Below, one piece after another: positions 63,242 through 64,000 of a stretch of DNA of 64,000 nucleotides. This stretch comes from Pelomonas sp965229315 (GTDB lineage: Bacteria > Pseudomonadota > Gammaproteobacteria > Burkholderiales > Burkholderiaceae_C): NCBI RefSeq assembly GCF_965229315.1, contig NZ_CBDDJA010000002.1:868001-932000 (forward strand). Reading direction: 5' to 3'. Under the pieces are notes generated by a model. That model ran no database searches. It saw nothing but the letters and a program-made list of their open reading frames with translations, and had not been told where the DNA came from. The position numbers and the translations under genes were made by a program. Position 1 is the stretch's first letter. Each line of letters begins with the position of its first letter.

Positions 63242-63260
63242 CGCCGCAGAGGACATGGCC

Positions 63261-64000
63261 ATGCTCAAGACCCGCGTCATCACCGCCATCGTGCTGCTGG
63301 CCATCCTGCTGCCGGTGCTGTTCCAGGCCTCGCCCTGGCCCTTTGCCTGGGTTACCGTCGTCATGATCGGCGCGGCCGGCTGGGAATGGGCGCGGCTCAA
63401 CGGTCTCCCCGGTACCGGCGCCATCGCGGCCGGCGTGGCGCTGGCGCTGGTGTGTGTGTGGACGCTGCTGCTGGGCGGCTTGAACGCGCCGCCGGCCTGG
63501 GTCTGGATGCTGGCCACCGCGGTGTGGGTGCTGGGCGGGGCGTATGCGCTGCGTGCCGGGCCTTCGGGCTGGCCTCAGATCGCGCGTGGCGGTCGGCTCG
63601 CCCTGGGCGCGTTGCTGCTGTGGGGCGCGTGGCTGGCCATCGTGCAGGCCAAGGTGCATGGCATCAACTTCATCCTCTCGGTGTTCTGCCTCGTCTGGAT
63701 GGCGGACATCGCCGCCTACTTCTGCGGCCGCGCGTTCGGCAAGAGGAAGCTCGCGCCGGCCATCAGCCCCGGCAAGAGCTGGGAGGGCGTCTGGGGCGGC
63801 CTGGCCGGCGTCGTCCTGCTGGGCTTCCTCTGGGTGCATGTCATCGACGTGAAGCTGGCTGTCGACTCGCCCAGCCTGTTCACGCTGCTGGTGCAGCGCC
63901 ATGGCATCGTCTCGCTGCTGGCGCTGGTGTTCCTCGGCGCGATGAGCGTGGTGGGTGACCTGTTCGAATCGCTCGTCAAGCGGGCTGCCGGTGCCAAGGA
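63261..64000 (+). CDS. cdsA: Phosphatidate cytidylyltransferase (3' part outside window)
   Basis: The frame stays open to the end of the window. It encodes several membrane segments (VITAIVLLAILLPVL, AGVALALVCVWTLLLGG, WVWMLATAVWVLGGAYAL, ILSVFCLVWMADIAAYFCG), then FGKRKLAPAISPGKSWEG and the start of the CDP-diglyceride signature (GDLFESLVKRAAGAKD). The rest (PGHGG... region) lies beyond base 64000. The ATG at 63261 gives LKTRVITAIV; ATG 63255 is two codons earlier. It makes CDP-diacylglycerol for phospholipids and usually follows uppS. Confidence 0.93.
   Translation, partial: MLKTRVITAIVLLAILLPVLFQASPWPFAWVTVVMIGAAGWEWARLNGLPGTGAIAAGVALALVCVWTLLLGGLNAPPAWVWMLATAVWVLGGAYALRAGPSGWPQIARGGRLALGALLLWGAWLAIVQAKVHGINFILSVFCLVWMADIAAYFCGRAFGKRKLAPAISPGKSWEGVWGGLAGVVLLGFLWVHVIDVKLAVDSPSLFTLLVQRHGIVSLLALVFLGAMSVVGDLFESLVKRAAGAK

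Overview
The window is a GC-rich (roughly two-thirds G+C), gene-dense piece of a betaproteobacterial chromosome. Gene order and protein sequence point to Burkholderiales, probably the Rubrivivax/Leptothrix/Roseateles side of the order. This placement is an inference from synteny (rlmN to purA; rpsB-tsf-pyrH-frr-uppS-cdsA; sucA-sucB-lpdA-zapE; tRNA-Leu upstream of rnr) and from residue-level resemblance; no search was run.

Region 1 (1-6772) is the most accessory-looking part: the 3' part of a giant two-partner-secretion-type adhesin with five near-identical 258-bp YDG repeats and a C-terminal caspase-like domain, followed by an OmpA-type peptidoglycan-binding protein and a membrane-anchored protein with an HExxH motif. 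Region 2 (6769-12273) holds murI, etfBA, an acyl-CoA dehydrogenase and a nitronate monooxygenase-like protein, i.e. acyl-CoA oxidation with its electron acceptor; a palindromic operator-like site lies before etfB. Region 3 (12341-21277) is all on the minus strand: a 2OG-Fe(II) oxygenase, a small Cys-rich protein, two tandem solute-binding proteins without permeases, a lipoprotein, a UvrD-like helicase, a TRIC-type channel and an unrecognised protein with a His/Cys pair resembling clan CD cysteine peptidases.

Region 4 (21563-29107) is the 2-oxoglutarate dehydrogenase operon (sucA, sucB, lpdA), a strong terminator, zapE and a coiled-coil exported protein. Region 5 (29108-38922) has a PP2C phosphatase, a YdcH-like peptide, a DinG/YoaA-type helicase, bamD divergent from rluD, then scpB, rluB, ndk and rlmN. 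Region 6 (39023-53641) is a long co-directional housekeeping cluster: pilW/pilF-like, rodZ-like, ispG, hisS, yfgM-like, bamB, der, hfq, hflX, hflK, hflC, a DUF2065 protein, hisZ, purA and a phosphoribosyltransferase. Many of its junctions are 1-4 nt stop/start overlaps, suggesting translational coupling.

Region 7 (53642-64000) contains a structured non-coding stretch, tRNA-Leu(CAG) with a terminator and an inverted copy of its own 3' end, rnr, a minus-strand pair (NAD(P)HX repair enzyme and FAD oxidoreductase), and the rpsB-tsf-pyrH-frr-uppS-cdsA series, cut off inside cdsA. No insertion sequence, prophage or CRISPR array was seen. The main oddities are the adhesin-caspase fusion, the clan CD-like orphan, a palindromic GC-rich insertion inside rlmN, the palindromic block between sucB and lpdA, and the inverted repeats around tRNA-Leu.
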